This document shows positions 1 through 8,834 of a stretch of 61,827 nt of DNA, piece by piece (the first letter of the stretch is position 1; each line of letters begins with the position of its first letter). The DNA comes from Hymenobacter rigui. GTDB lineage: Bacteria > Bacteroidota > Bacteroidia > Cytophagales > Hymenobacteraceae. A program made the translations under genes and the position numbers. The stretch is from the NCBI RefSeq assembly GCF_003944715.1, contig NZ_RWIT01000023.1, positions 1 to 61,827 of the forward strand. The letters run 5' to 3'. A model generated the notes under the pieces. It was not told the origin of the DNA. It made no database searches and worked only from the letters and a program-made list of their open reading frames with translations.

Positions 1-42
1 ACGCCCCGCGGCGTTCCCCTCATCCGGGAATGCGCGGGGCGT
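1..42. terminator. GC-rich hairpin at window edge
   Basis: The first 10 bases (acgccccgcg) are the exact reverse complement of bases 33-42. The stem continues inward with one bulge (gcgttccc against gggaatg), giving a strong hairpin followed by a short T-rich stretch. It probably ends transcription of a gene lying left of the window. It could also be one arm of a longer palindromic repeat cut by the window edge. Confidence 0.5.
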
Positions 43-328
43 GTTGCGTTTGGGGCTCTTCCCTTACCCCCCCGGTGGTACGGTCGCCGCGCGCCTGGCC
101 GCTTGCTGTCTACGACCACCCGCGTAGTTCTTGGGGCTCTTACGCTTGAGTTGAAGGTAGCTGCAATCATTATATTTGCCACATTGCGCGGTCTTCTAAC
201 TGGTATAGGGAATGCCGGGTTAATGGGCTCATTATTGGTTAGTAGATCGAAGACAGCGCGAGAAGTACTATCCGAGGAAGTGGGAATAGCTTTAGGTAGT
301 ACCACCACAAAGCCAGTTACCAAGTGGT
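43..328. other. Intergenic stretch, no convincing gene
   Basis: I see no convincing gene here. An open frame starting TTG at 103 runs to 456, but it reads straight through the 329-380 hairpin, has no recognisable motif and has an unusual composition. The 11-mer ttggggctctt occurs twice (near 50 and 130). Base composition drops in GC from about 150 onward compared with the flanking genes, so this may be old insertion debris. Confidence 0.4.
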
Positions 329-380
329 ACCACGAAAAAGGTCCGCACTACCTAAATGTAGTGCGGACCTTTTTCGTGGT
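329..380. terminator. Bidirectional rho-independent terminator
   Basis: Two 22-base arms (329-350 and 359-380) are perfect reverse complements around an 8-base loop. A-runs and T-runs lie inside the stem (cgaaaaagg / cctttttcg), so it can work on either strand. It sits just downstream of the minus-strand DUF4382 lipoprotein gene, whose transcripts it most likely ends. Confidence 0.8.
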
Positions 381-427
381 GCTGTTTTCAATACAGTCAA
401 AGAAATACTGCTACAGCCAATACTTTT

Positions 428-1270
428 CTAATTCAATGATACCTGACCTATGTTAGTGCTTTGATCATTCACCACGGTAATTCCTGTGAGGATTTTGGGT
501 TTGTAGACCGGCTGGCCGGTTGGGGCGGCGGTTGTAGGATAGAATTCTACGCGGTAAGTGCCGGAGGGTAGGGCATAGAGCTGAAATGCGCCGGATGCAT
601 CGGCGGTGGTACTGAATGTATCGGGTGTAGTAATGGATGAGCGAATGGCCAGCACCTGCGGTAGCGCGGCGGCCGGTGCTACTGTGCCACGTAGACCTCC
701 TTTAATATCCTGAGCAACTACTCGTACCACGGGTTTGAGCAGATACCGCTCTTTCTTGTCATTGATGGGGTTCCAGTTGCCGCGCTCCACAATGGACTTG
801 GCTACGTCGAAGTCCAGCAGGAGCTGATAGGTTTCCCGGTCGCGGAGCGTGGCTTTATCCAGCTTGAGCTTCACCCCTGAAGTCTGGCCACTGGGTGTTT
901 TCAGATCATAGCGCTGACCGTCGCGGCCGATGACGTAGCTGCCGGGGCCGAGTATCAAGCGAATCTCCTTCAGGTCGCCGGCTGCGAAGTCGGTATTAAC
1001 TAGCAGCGCCGACCGGCCATTGACGTACTCCATTACATTGATGGCTTGAGCCTGGAAGGGAAGCGTCTGCCAGCCGTCGGGGTTGCCCTCATCCAGCTTG
1101 TGCACTTCAATCTGACGCACGTCCAGTACCACGGACCGGAAATCACCGGGAGCATCCATCAGGCGTACTTCCAGTTTGGCGTTACCAGCAGAGTCATTGT
1201 CGTTACTACAGGCGGCCAGCCACAGTGGAGCAGATAGAAGCGCGTAAGCCAAGGGGCGAAAGACAGTCAT
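428..1270 (-). CDS. DUF4382 domain lipoprotein
   Basis: This is a predicted surface or periplasmic lipoprotein of about 280 residues. The chosen ATG gives a signal peptide ending in the lipobox LAAC (lipidated Cys at residue 21); a start 17 codons further upstream would only add an unlikely leader. Residues about 30-180 match the DUF4382 pattern (LEVRLMDAPGDFRSVVLDV, then an IEVH strand), a beta-sandwich family common in Bacteroidota. The last 90 residues resemble a carboxypeptidase-regulatory-like fold (GGLRGTVAP, then LPSGTYRVEFYP). The function of DUF4382 is not established. It lies downstream of the AsmA-like gene but is separated from it by a terminator. Confidence 0.85.
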   Translation of the reverse strand: MTVFRPLAYALLSAPLWLAACSNDNDSAGNAKLEVRLMDAPGDFRSVVLDVRQIEVHKLDEGNPDGWQTLPFQAQAINVMEYVNGRSALLVNTDFAAGDLKEIRLILGPGSYVIGRDGQRYDLKTPSGQTSGVKLKLDKATLRDRETYQLLLDFDVAKSIVERGNWNPINDKKERYLLKPVVRVVAQDIKGGLRGTVAPAAALPQVLAIRSSITTPDTFSTTADASGAFQLYALPSGTYRVEFYPTTAAPTGQPVYKPKILTGITVVNDQSTNIGQVSLN

Positions 1271-1288
1271 GAGAAGAACGGTTTGGGG

Positions 1289-1328
1289 AAAAAAAGAACA
1301 GCTGACACCTATATGAGGCATCAGCTGT
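1289..1328 (-). terminator. Terminator of the AsmA-like gene
   Basis: Read on the minus strand, a hairpin with the stem acagctga / tcagctgt (1298-1328) is followed by a run of T (1290-1296). It lies between the stop of the AsmA-like gene and the start of the DUF4382 gene, so the two are probably separate transcripts. Confidence 0.7.
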
Positions 1329-1383
1329 CTGGGGTAGCAAGAAGCTGGCCAAGTAGAACCACTTCAACGCGTATGCTAAAATC

Positions 1384-4300
1384 CTATTGCCCTGTTCCCG
1401 TACTATCGGCTTTGGTAGGTACTTTGGGCTCTTCGGTGGGTACAGGAGCCGATTTCGGGGTTTCGGCAGGTTTTGCAGCAGGCTTGGGCTTACCGAAGAT
1501 GAGATTATTGAGGCCCTGCTTGGCTTTATCCTGCAGCTTGGCTTGCGCTTCGAGACGCTTCTTTTCCAGTTCCTGCTGGGCTTTGAGGGTTAACTCCTGT
1601 TGCTTGCGCTGCAGCTCCCGCTGGAGGCTGTCCTGGGCCACTTTGGCCTGGGCCTGTAGCTTAAGCTTGGCGTCATCTACCTTGGCCTGCACGATGTTCT
1701 GCACGAGGTCTTTAGCCTGGGCCTTCACGCTGCCGGTGGTGAGCTTAACCACTGGGTTTTTCATGCTGCCGCCGATGTTGAGGCCCAGCGTCACACGGTC
1801 GGTTCCTTTCAGGTTCTGCACGCCGGTTAGCTGGGTGAGCTTGCTGTTAAGCTGGTTGCCGACCTGGCCGGTGGGCACGTTTAGGGCCGTAACGTACTCG
1901 AGGTTCCCGTTCACGTTACTGGAGCCGCCCACGGTCATCTTAATCTGGCCCACAGTGAAATCAAAAGGCTTTACAATGAAGTTGCCGTTGAGCATCTCGG
2001 CGGCCACATCCTTATTTTCCACCACCAGCCGTTTCAACTCCTGAAACTGGGTGAGGCTGCTGATCTGGTTGAGGGCGGTAGAGTTGCCCACGGCGGCTCG
2101 CACCACCTCAAACAGCCCTTTACCGGTAAGGGTGCTGTACACGGGCATCATATCAGGGCCCATTTCGCCGCTCACGTTGAAGTTGGTGGAGAAGATGCCA
2201 TCAACCTGCGAGGCCAGCGGCACCAGCGTCCGGATGGAGTTGAAGGCCTTAAAGGCGTTCTGGAAGTTGAGGTTTTTGATATTGAGTCCGAAGTTAAATT
2301 TCGGGTGTGCTAGGTTTTTGCTGCTGTAGCTGCCGTTGGTGGCAAACGCGCCGCCGAGGGTGTTGAAGGTCAGGTTGGAGAGCGTGGCCGTTTCGTCACG
2401 GACCGTGACGGTGCCTTTCACGTTATCCAGCTTCAGGTTATCGTACACCACCTGGCCCACGGTAGAGTTGAGGGTCAGATCCACGAACTTGGGAATCTGC
2501 AGAACGCCCTGGGCGGTGGTGGGGGCAGTGCCGCCGGTAGCAGTGGTCTGGCCGCTTACTTCATCTACCATCCACTCGTTTACATTGAAGCGGGAGCTGT
2601 TCACGGTGAGGGCGCCGCGCAACGGCTGTCCGGGTGTGAACAGGTAGCCCATGTAGTTGGACAGGGTGCCGGAGGCCGCAATATCCGACGAGCCCACCGA
2701 GCCGGTCATGTTCTGGAGGGCAATCTGGTTATTGTTGAAGGTGGCCGTAGCCTGGGTCACCTTCATGCCCTGGGGCAGGTCGGTGCTTTTGTAGGTAACG
2801 TTGCGGGCATTTACCGTGCCCGAGGCTACTACCGATTGATAGCGGCCGGCTTCGATGTCGGCCATGTTTCCCTTGGCAGCCACGTTGCCGGTGAGGCGGC
2901 CCGTTACGGTCATGCCCTGCAGCGGGAAGATGCGGGTGAGCTTGGTCAGGTCCACGGTGCCGTGCACGTCGGTATCGAAGGCCAGCTTATCCACGCCCTG
3001 GGTGGCCACGCGGCCTTCCAGCGGCTCGCCATCCAGCAGCATCCGGAACTGCGGAATGCTCACACGGGTGTCGTTCAGCTGGCCGGTGGGGTTCGTGACG
3101 GTGCCGTTGAGGGTCAGGTTCTCGATAGGGGCGGGGAACTGCTTGCTCTTCACGTAGCCGTTAGTCAGGTTCAGGCGAGCCTGCACCACGGGCATCTGGG
3201 TTTTCGAGTACACGCCCTTCGCCGTGCCATCCACGAACAGCTTACCGCGCAGCAATAGGTCCTGTACGGGATACACCTTCATCATCTCGGCCAGGTCCAC
3301 GTTGGCTTTCACGCGGCCGTCCACCTTCATCGGCTCCAGTCCGTCGATGGCCACGTTACCGTCGATGGGGTTGGTGCCCAGGTCGAGGTGAAATTGCTTC
3401 ACGTTCACCTTCACGTTGTTGGTAAAGCCCGAGGGGTTATCCACCACCATGTCCACGTTGATGTTGCGGGCCTGCTGGGGCAGTTGCGGGTACTTGAAGC
3501 TGCCGTTCTTCACCTGCAGGTTCACGCCGTAGCCGGGCATCTTCACGTCGTTCTGCAACCCCTTAAAGTAACCATCAAAGGCTACCTTGCCGCTGGCGTT
3601 CAGGTCTTTGAACTGCGCATTGTAGGCCCCGGGCACCAGGCTCAGCAGGGTTTTGAAGTCGGTTTCGAGGGCTTTGAAGGTGAGGTCGTAGGTGATGTCG
3701 GTGTCATTGGGCAGCCCGATGGTGCCCTGGAAGGTGGCCGGAAAGTCGTTCAGCTTCACCTTGTTGTCCTTGAACGTGAACAACATCTTGTCCAGGTTCA
3801 TGGCCAGGGTCACGTCGGCGTCGAGGCGCTTGTTGGTTACGTATTCGGTGCCGTCGTACTGCATCGAGAAGCTCTCGGCGGTGGTCTGGCTGACCATATC
3901 GAAGATGTTCTGCTCGAAGTCGCCAGAGCCCGAGTGGTTCACGCCCCGCAGCTGCATGCCGAAGGGAATGCTCAGGTCCTCGTAGCGCAGGCGGCCGTTG
4001 TTGATCTGCCAGCCCTGAATAGCCAGGCTCACGGCCGTGGTATCCTGCCCCTTGGCTGCCGCCGCCGAGTCCGATACGTACACGTCCCAGTTGGCCCGGC
4101 CGCTTTTCAACACCTTAATATGCAGGTCGGGCTGCTCCAGCGTGATGTTCTTGATTTTGATCTGGCTGCCACGCACCACGCTCATCAAGTCCAGGCCCAC
4201 CCGCACTTCGGGCAGGTAAGCCAGCGTATCGCGGGAAAAGGAATCCTGGCCGATGACGCGGAGCTGGTTCAGACGCAGAGCCAAGTCGGGAAAGGTGCTG

Positions 4301-4473
4301 AGCAGGGTCACGTCCACGTTGGCCGGATCGTACTCCACCTTGGCCCGCACCCGCTGGGCCAGCTGCTGGTCGAAAGCAGCTTTAATCTTATCCTTGAACA
4401 GTACCGGGGCCAGGGCCAGGCCTGCTACCAGCAGAACCAGGAAAATCAGCAATCCGACAAAGAATTTGCGCAT
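1384..4473 (-). CDS. AsmA-like outer-membrane biogenesis protein
   Basis: This is a 1029-residue protein with one N-terminal membrane helix (about residues 3-25, GLLIFLVLLVAGLALAPVLF). The helix is followed by the typical AsmA opening, in which a 'basement' segment (TLLSTFPDLALRLNQLRV) precedes long repeats of beta strands. About residues 880-1000 form a charged Gln/Lys/Ala coiled coil (LQRELQRKQQELTLKAQQEL), and the tail is Pro/Lys-rich. AsmA-family proteins are thought to act between the two membranes in envelope lipid handling; this role is inferred from the family. The ATG at 4473 was chosen because it starts directly at the membrane helix, whereas the longer open frame adds 53 residues lacking any feature. 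Confidence 0.85.
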   Translation of the reverse strand: MRKFFVGLLIFLVLLVAGLALAPVLFKDKIKAAFDQQLAQRVRAKVEYDPANVDVTLLSTFPDLALRLNQLRVIGQDSFSRDTLAYLPEVRVGLDLMSVVRGSQIKIKNITLEQPDLHIKVLKSGRANWDVYVSDSAAAAKGQDTTAVSLAIQGWQINNGRLRYEDLSIPFGMQLRGVNHSGSGDFEQNIFDMVSQTTAESFSMQYDGTEYVTNKRLDADVTLAMNLDKMLFTFKDNKVKLNDFPATFQGTIGLPNDTDITYDLTFKALETDFKTLLSLVPGAYNAQFKDLNASGKVAFDGYFKGLQNDVKMPGYGVNLQVKNGSFKYPQLPQQARNINVDMVVDNPSGFTNNVKVNVKQFHLDLGTNPIDGNVAIDGLEPMKVDGRVKANVDLAEMMKVYPVQDLLLRGKLFVDGTAKGVYSKTQMPVVQARLNLTNGYVKSKQFPAPIENLTLNGTVTNPTGQLNDTRVSIPQFRMLLDGEPLEGRVATQGVDKLAFDTDVHGTVDLTKLTRIFPLQGMTVTGRLTGNVAAKGNMADIEAGRYQSVVASGTVNARNVTYKSTDLPQGMKVTQATATFNNNQIALQNMTGSVGSSDIAASGTLSNYMGYLFTPGQPLRGALTVNSSRFNVNEWMVDEVSGQTTATGGTAPTTAQGVLQIPKFVDLTLNSTVGQVVYDNLKLDNVKGTVTVRDETATLSNLTFNTLGGAFATNGSYSSKNLAHPKFNFGLNIKNLNFQNAFKAFNSIRTLVPLASQVDGIFSTNFNVSGEMGPDMMPVYSTLTGKGLFEVVRAAVGNSTALNQISSLTQFQELKRLVVENKDVAAEMLNGNFIVKPFDFTVGQIKMTVGGSSNVNGNLEYVTALNVPTGQVGNQLNSKLTQLTGVQNLKGTDRVTLGLNIGGSMKNPVVKLTTGSVKAQAKDLVQNIVQAKVDDAKLKLQAQAKVAQDSLQRELQRKQQELTLKAQQELEKKRLEAQAKLQDKAKQGLNNLIFGKPKPAAKPAETPKSAPVPTEEPKVPTKADSTGTGQ

Positions 4474-4550
4474 AGTGGTAGGAGGAAGGGAGAAGCAGAA
4501 ACCGGCGTGACGGCGGAAAAAGGTGGCAGTCAGCCGGGTAAGGTAGTTGG

Positions 4551-4558
4551 CAAAAGTA
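4551..4558 (-). promoter_or_regulatory. -7 promoter element of the AsmA-like gene
   Basis: On the minus strand this reads TACTTTTG, an exact match to the Bacteroidota -7 consensus TAnnTTTG. Transcription would start near 4545, leaving a 5' leader of about 70 bases. I see no clear TTG at -33. Confidence 0.5.
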
Positions 4559-4735
4559 GAACGAAACCAGCCGGAAGCCCGGCAGGAAGAGTAAAAAACC
4601 GGGCCAGAAGTTGCTATAAACGCGGCAGCCACAGTGCTTGGTGCCGAAAATCAGGAAAGAAAATCCCACTTTAGATGCGTAGCGGCAAACCAGCGCGTAC
4701 CAAAGCCTGCGGTTCACCCGTTATAGTGGCAGCTT

Positions 4736-5794
4736 ATGAGAGGTTTACGTCAGGTTCAGCATGCTCAGCGTCAGCGCCTGCGCTTCCGGAAACGGGGGCT
4801 GCTGCTAGCTGCCTGCGTAGCCGGAGCCACCAGTGCGTCGGCCCAAGATCTCTACTTTGCCCAGCCCTACGCCAACCGCATGCAGCAAAATCCGGCGTAT
4901 GCCGGCCTGCTCGATGATTACAGCATCACGCTGAGCTACCGCAATCAGTTTCCGACCCTGGCCGGCACCTTTCAAACCAGCCAACTAGCCGCCGACTACC
5001 GATTTCGGGACCAGCACAGCGCCGCTGGATTACTGGTAAACTATGACCGGACCGGCGGCGTGGGCTATACTCGTTTTCAGGCCGGAGGTGTGTACGCCTA
5101 CCATCTGCGGCTGAACGAGCAGTTGAGTCTGAGTGGTGGGGCTTCGGTGAGCTATGGCCTGCAACGGGTGAGTTACGGCAACCTGGTTTTCGGCGACCAG
5201 CTTTCGGATGACGGAGTAACGCGTGACTACAGTCTGGAAGTAGCCGATTACAAGCCGGTACATTATGTCACGGCGGGCGTAGGCAGCCTGCTGTACACCG
5301 ACCGATTCTGGGTGGGCGCAGCCGCGCATCATTTGAATCAGCCCGATTTAGGTTTCATTACGCAGTCCACATTACCATTGCGGCTCAACCTGCAGGGGGG
5401 CTACAAGGTGTATTTCGTACGGACTACGATAAAGCAGGAACATCGGGAAATAAGTCTGGCGCCAGTGGTGAACTATACCCGGCAGGGGGGCTCCCAACGG
5501 GCCGAGGCTGGTTTGTACTTTACGGCTACACCCCTCACCTTAGGGGCTGTGTATCGGGGAGTTCCACTGCCGGGTTCGTTGCAACCGCAGCAGCTTCTGA
5601 CGGCTATTGCCGGAGTCAGCGTAGGAAGCTTTCGGTTGGGCTACAGCTATGATATGAGCCTCAGCCAGTTCAGCTCAGATTTGGGCGGCGCACACGAAAT
5701 TTCCCTGGCACTCCGGGAGTTCGATTCGCTGGAAGCGGCCTGGCGCCGGCTAAAACGCCGGAATTACCCGACAATTCCTTGCCCAGCCTTCTAA
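4736..5794 (+). CDS. PorP/SprF family type IX secretion membrane protein
   Basis: This 352-residue protein has a basic N-terminus and a signal peptide ending SASAQ. The mature start, DLYFAQPYANRMQQNPAYAG, is the hallmark of the PorP/SprF family. These proteins are outer-membrane beta barrels that work with the type IX secretion system or anchor its gliding adhesins. The rest is rich in alternating beta strands, as expected for a barrel. It lies immediately before the GldJ-like lipoprotein gene with only 68 bases between them, so they are probably co-transcribed. Which PorP paralogue it is cannot be told from sequence alone. Confidence 0.9.
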   Translation: MRGLRQVQHAQRQRLRFRKRGLLLAACVAGATSASAQDLYFAQPYANRMQQNPAYAGLLDDYSITLSYRNQFPTLAGTFQTSQLAADYRFRDQHSAAGLLVNYDRTGGVGYTRFQAGGVYAYHLRLNEQLSLSGGASVSYGLQRVSYGNLVFGDQLSDDGVTRDYSLEVADYKPVHYVTAGVGSLLYTDRFWVGAAAHHLNQPDLGFITQSTLPLRLNLQGGYKVYFVRTTIKQEHREISLAPVVNYTRQGGSQRAEAGLYFTATPLTLGAVYRGVPLPGSLQPQQLLTAIAGVSVGSFRLGYSYDMSLSQFSSDLGGAHEISLALREFDSLEAAWRRLKRRNYPTIPCPAF

Positions 5795-5862
5795 AATTTT
5801 GTATTATTGCAGCCGACTTGCCTTGTCTAAACGCTTTTCTAACAGGTAGTTTCAACTTGATC

Positions 5863-7122
5863 ATGAATTTTTCCAAGTACCTGCGCTTTGCTGTAGTGGG
5901 AGCCTGCGCACTGGCCGCTTGTAAGGGCGGACCGCCCACGGCTACCAAACCCGGTAAGTACAGCTCCACCACGGGCATTGAGTACAATACCGAGGAAGGC
6001 ATGAAGGTGTCTGACTACAAAGGCATTCCGGATGGTCCCGGTCTGGTGTTTATCGAAGGTGGCCGCACGGTGTTGGGGTCAGCTGAAGAGGACATTGCCA
6101 TGACCCACGACAACCTGGAGCGTACCGTAACGCTGGCATCCTTCTACATGGACGAGGCCGAGGTGGCCAACATTCACTGGCTGGAATACCTGCACTACGT
6201 GCGGAAGGACTCCTCCGAGGAGTTCTATCAGTCGGCGCTGCCCGATACGACGGTGTGGGCACGTGAGCTGTCGTTCAACGACCCTTATGTAGATTACTAC
6301 CTGCGTTATCCCGGTTTCCGTTATTTCCCGGTAGTTGGCGTAAGCTGGCTGCAGGCCAACGACTATTGCACCTGGCGCACCGCCAAGGTGAACGAGCGTC
6401 TGGCTGGCGAAAGTGACGAAGGAGACAGTGGCAGCAGCAAAGGCGGTGGCCTGTTCGGCAAGAAGAAGAACAAAGGCGGCGATGCTGCTGAAGGCACTTC
6501 GGAAGGCGGCGGCGGAACCAAAATTGCCATCGAAAACGGCAATACGCTGCCGAACTACCGTCTGCCCACGGAGGCTGAGTGGGAGTATGCTGCTCAGGCC
6601 CTCATTGGTACGCAGGAAACCGGCAACGAAAACCAGGAAAATAAGCGGATCTATCCTTGGGATGGTCGTCAGGTGCGGAACCCCTATGGCAAAAACATGG
6701 GCCAGTTCCTTGCTAACTTCAAGCGTGGCCGTGGTGACTATGCCGGTATTGCCGGTTCGTTGAACGACGGTGCCATGATTACGGAGTATATCTACAACTA
6801 TCCGCCCAACGACTACGGCCTGTACAACATGTCGGGCAACGTGAACGAGTGGGTGCAGGATATCTACCGTCCGCTGTCGTACGAAGATGTGGAAGACCTG
6901 AACCCCTTCCGTCGGAACGGTTTCCTGGACCCCTCGGAGAAATACGACAAGAAGGGCTACCAGTCGCTCATCGATGACCACGTGCGCGTGTACAAAGGTG
7001 GCTCGTGGCGCGATGTAGCCTACTGGCTCTCGCCCGGTACGCGTCGTTTCATGGCCGAAGACTCGGCCACGGCTACCATCGGTTTCCGGTGCGCCATGAT
7101 CAACGCCGGTTCCAACAAATAA
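5863..7122 (+). CDS. gldJ: GldJ-like gliding motility lipoprotein (SUMF1 fold)
   Basis: This is a 419-residue lipoprotein with lipobox LAAC (Cys20). The body is a formylglycine-generating-enzyme-like (SUMF1) domain: PGLVFIEGG near residue 65, FPVVGVSWLQANDYCTWRT near 160, LPTEAEWEYAA near 235, NMSGNVNEWV near 325, YKGGSWRD and GFRCAM at the end. The opening TTGIEYNTEEG and the VDYYLRYPGFRYFPVVGVSW segment are closer to GldJ than to GldK, and no gldL/M/N genes follow. GldJ is needed for gliding and for type IX secretion in flavobacteria. A Gly/Ser/Lys-rich insert (GGGLFGKKKNKGGD) interrupts the domain near residues 193-225. The ATG at 5863 was chosen for its signal peptide. Confidence 0.8.
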   Translation: MNFSKYLRFAVVGACALAACKGGPPTATKPGKYSSTTGIEYNTEEGMKVSDYKGIPDGPGLVFIEGGRTVLGSAEEDIAMTHDNLERTVTLASFYMDEAEVANIHWLEYLHYVRKDSSEEFYQSALPDTTVWARELSFNDPYVDYYLRYPGFRYFPVVGVSWLQANDYCTWRTAKVNERLAGESDEGDSGSSKGGGLFGKKKNKGGDAAEGTSEGGGGTKIAIENGNTLPNYRLPTEAEWEYAAQALIGTQETGNENQENKRIYPWDGRQVRNPYGKNMGQFLANFKRGRGDYAGIAGSLNDGAMITEYIYNYPPNDYGLYNMSGNVNEWVQDIYRPLSYEDVEDLNPFRRNGFLDPSEKYDKKGYQSLIDDHVRVYKGGSWRDVAYWLSPGTRRFMAEDSATATIGFRCAMINAGSNK

Positions 7123-7171
7123 GGACCACTGATTACACGGATATTCCGCGGATTTCGCGGACGATTCTGAT

Positions 7172-7212
7172 AAACGAAACAGGCCGCCCAATCTGGGCGG
7201 CCTGTTTCGTTT
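7172..7212 (+). terminator. Terminator after gldJ
   Basis: Two perfect 19-base arms (7172-7190 and 7194-7212) are separated by only three bases, with T-rich ends (gtttcgttt). It lies between the convergent gldJ-like gene and comF and probably serves both. Confidence 0.85.
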
Positions 7213-7263
7213 TGCTGTTTTCGGTACGGTCAATAAAGTGGAATGCATCTGTCTAGGCAATGC

Positions 7264-7968
7264 CTAGCGGTCGGCAGTAGCAATGGTAGCGATGCTGACC
7301 TCCAAGGCTCCGGCGGCCAGTAGCACGGCCGCACAGGCTTCAAGTGTGGCTCCGGTGGTCAATACATCATCAACCACCAGAATGCGCTGGCCGCGCACCA
7401 GTTCCGGTTTAGCCACTTCAAACACCGTTTCTACGTTTTCCCAGCGTTGCATGCGGTTTTTGCGAGTTTGGGAATTGGTGTAGGTAGTGCGCCGCAATGC
7501 CTCGGCCTTCCACACCACGCCTAGGCCGGCAGCCAAGCCCTCCGCAAAGCTGTCGGCCTGGTTGTAGCCGCGCTGGGCCAGTTTCCGGGTGTGTAGCGGT
7601 ACGGGCACTATCAGGTCGAAGCTGGCGCGCAGCCCGGCCTCCGTCAGTTCCTGCCCATACCAGCGGCCCAAAATGCGGCCAACTTCCTGCTGACCCCGAT
7701 ATTTAAGTTGATGCAGCAGATGTTGGACCCGACCGTGCTTCTGGAAGCGCAGGTAACTGAGCGTATGTTGAACAGGGAGTTTCCCCCAGAAGCGGCGCGC
7801 CAACGGATTCTGTTCGGTGGGCAGGCGGTGGTAGTCGGTGTAAGGCAATTGCGCGCGGCAACTGGTGCAGATGTGGTCTTCGCCGCGAGCCAAGGGCTCC
7901 TGACAAGCGAGGCACACGCGCGGGAAAAGCAGTCCAACAAAATCGGATAAAACGGCGGGTAATAACAT
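7264..7968 (-). CDS. comF: ComF family phosphoribosyltransferase-like protein
   Basis: This 234-residue protein has an N-terminal zinc-ribbon-type module (CLACQEPLARGEDHICTSCR, residues about 19-39). The C-terminal half is a phosphoribosyltransferase fold with the PRPP-binding motif RILVVDDVLTTGATLEAC (about 194-212). ComF proteins support DNA uptake in competent bacteria; in Bacteroidota the role is usually undefined. The gene stands alone on the minus strand, convergent with gldJ. Length and domain order match the family. Confidence 0.9.
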   Translation of the reverse strand: MLLPAVLSDFVGLLFPRVCLACQEPLARGEDHICTSCRAQLPYTDYHRLPTEQNPLARRFWGKLPVQHTLSYLRFQKHGRVQHLLHQLKYRGQQEVGRILGRWYGQELTEAGLRASFDLIVPVPLHTRKLAQRGYNQADSFAEGLAAGLGVVWKAEALRRTTYTNSQTRKNRMQRWENVETVFEVAKPELVRGQRILVVDDVLTTGATLEACAAVLLAAGALEVSIATIATADR

Positions 7969-8103
7969 GGACGTAGGCAGAATACCGTAGGAATAGCAGG
8001 CAGGCCGTGGGGACCGGGAAACTTCTCCCTAATTTTAAGGTTTAAAGCCGACTTCCGGAATAGCCCGGAGCGTTGCCTGCCTTATACATAACCGGTTTTT
8101 CAG

Positions 8104-8481
8104 ATGAGCCTCGTTTCAGAATTTAATGACTACCGCCAGCGGATGAATGAAAAAATCCTGGCGGCCGATAATAAGGTCATCAAGCGTTTTTTCAACCTCG
8201 ATACCAACACCTACCAGGAGGGGGCCCTCAACGTCAAAACCAAGGAAATTGTGGGCCTGGCCTGCTCCATGGTGCTGCGCTGCGACGACTGCATCAAATA
8301 CCATCTGGGCAAGTGCTTCGAGGAGAAGCTCACCGACGAGGAAGTGTACGAGGTGTTTGCCATTGCCAACCTCATTGGGGGCAGCATTGTAATTCCGCAC
8401 TTCCGCCGGGCGGTGGAGTACTGGGAGGCTTTGAAAGAAGAGGCGGCCACGCCGGCTCCCGAGCATCTGCACGAGGCATAA
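8104..8481 (+). CDS. Carboxymuconolactone decarboxylase / AhpD-like protein
   Basis: This is a small, 125-residue all-helical protein of the carboxymuconolactone-decarboxylase family. The redox-type CxxC and its following His are seen as LRCDDCIKYHLGK (about residues 59-71), preceded by the typical KTKEIVGLACSMV helix. This suggests an AhpD-like thiol peroxidase or reductase role rather than a true decarboxylase. The stop codon overlaps the next start by one base, so it forms an operon with the unknown gene and exonuclease III. Confidence 0.85.
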   Translation: MSLVSEFNDYRQRMNEKILAADNKVIKRFFNLDTNTYQEGALNVKTKEIVGLACSMVLRCDDCIKYHLGKCFEEKLTDEEVYEVFAIANLIGGSIVIPHFRRAVEYWEALKEEAATPAPEHLHEA

Positions 8482-8834
8482 TGCTGGATCCGCAGGAAAC
8501 CGAGGCGCAGTTTGAGCAGCGCTGGTGGGAGCTGATGAACGACATGCGAATCCGCTTCGGCAAGAAGCCCGACCTAAACGCGCTGTTGCTGCTGATTGGG
8601 GTGCAGGAGCTGGGCCAGGGGGCTGGTCCCTTCACTAAGGAGCAGAAGCAGGACCTGATGCACATTGCCACGTGCCGGCTGTTCAGCATTTCGGGCTACT
8701 ACGAGCTGGAGCGCGTGGACGAGGAAGGCTGGCCCCACTACCGGCTGTTGCAGCAGCTGCCATTCAGCAACCTGAAGGAGCAGGAGCGCATGCTCAAGTG
8801 GCACATTCTGGAATACTTCGACGAGCAGGACTAA
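8481..8834 (+). CDS. Conserved hypothetical protein
   Basis: This 117-residue protein is not one I recognise. It is acidic and helical, with no signal peptide or membrane segment; notable stretches are FEQRWWELMNDMRIRFGKKP, LLLLIGVQELGQG and MLKWHILEYFDEQD. The ATG overlaps the stop of the upstream gene by one base, and its own stop abuts the start of exonuclease III. This packing strongly suggests translational coupling. A cytosolic role linked to DNA repair or redox stress is possible but rests only on neighbourhood. Confidence 0.75.
   Translation: MLDPQETEAQFEQRWWELMNDMRIRFGKKPDLNALLLLIGVQELGQGAGPFTKEQKQDLMHIATCRLFSISGYYELERVDEEGWPHYRLLQQLPFSNLKEQERMLKWHILEYFDEQD

Noticed and set aside
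103..456. Open frame of 117 codons at the left end
   Set aside because: It starts with TTG, runs through a strong terminator hairpin and has no recognisable motif or coding-like composition.
5863..7122. Assignment as GldK
   Set aside because: GldK is normally followed by gldL, gldM and gldN, which are absent, and the N-terminal pattern fits GldJ better.
8104..8481. True carboxymuconolactone decarboxylase of aromatic degradation
   Set aside because: The redox CxxC with following His and the absence of aromatic-pathway genes point to an AhpD-like protein.
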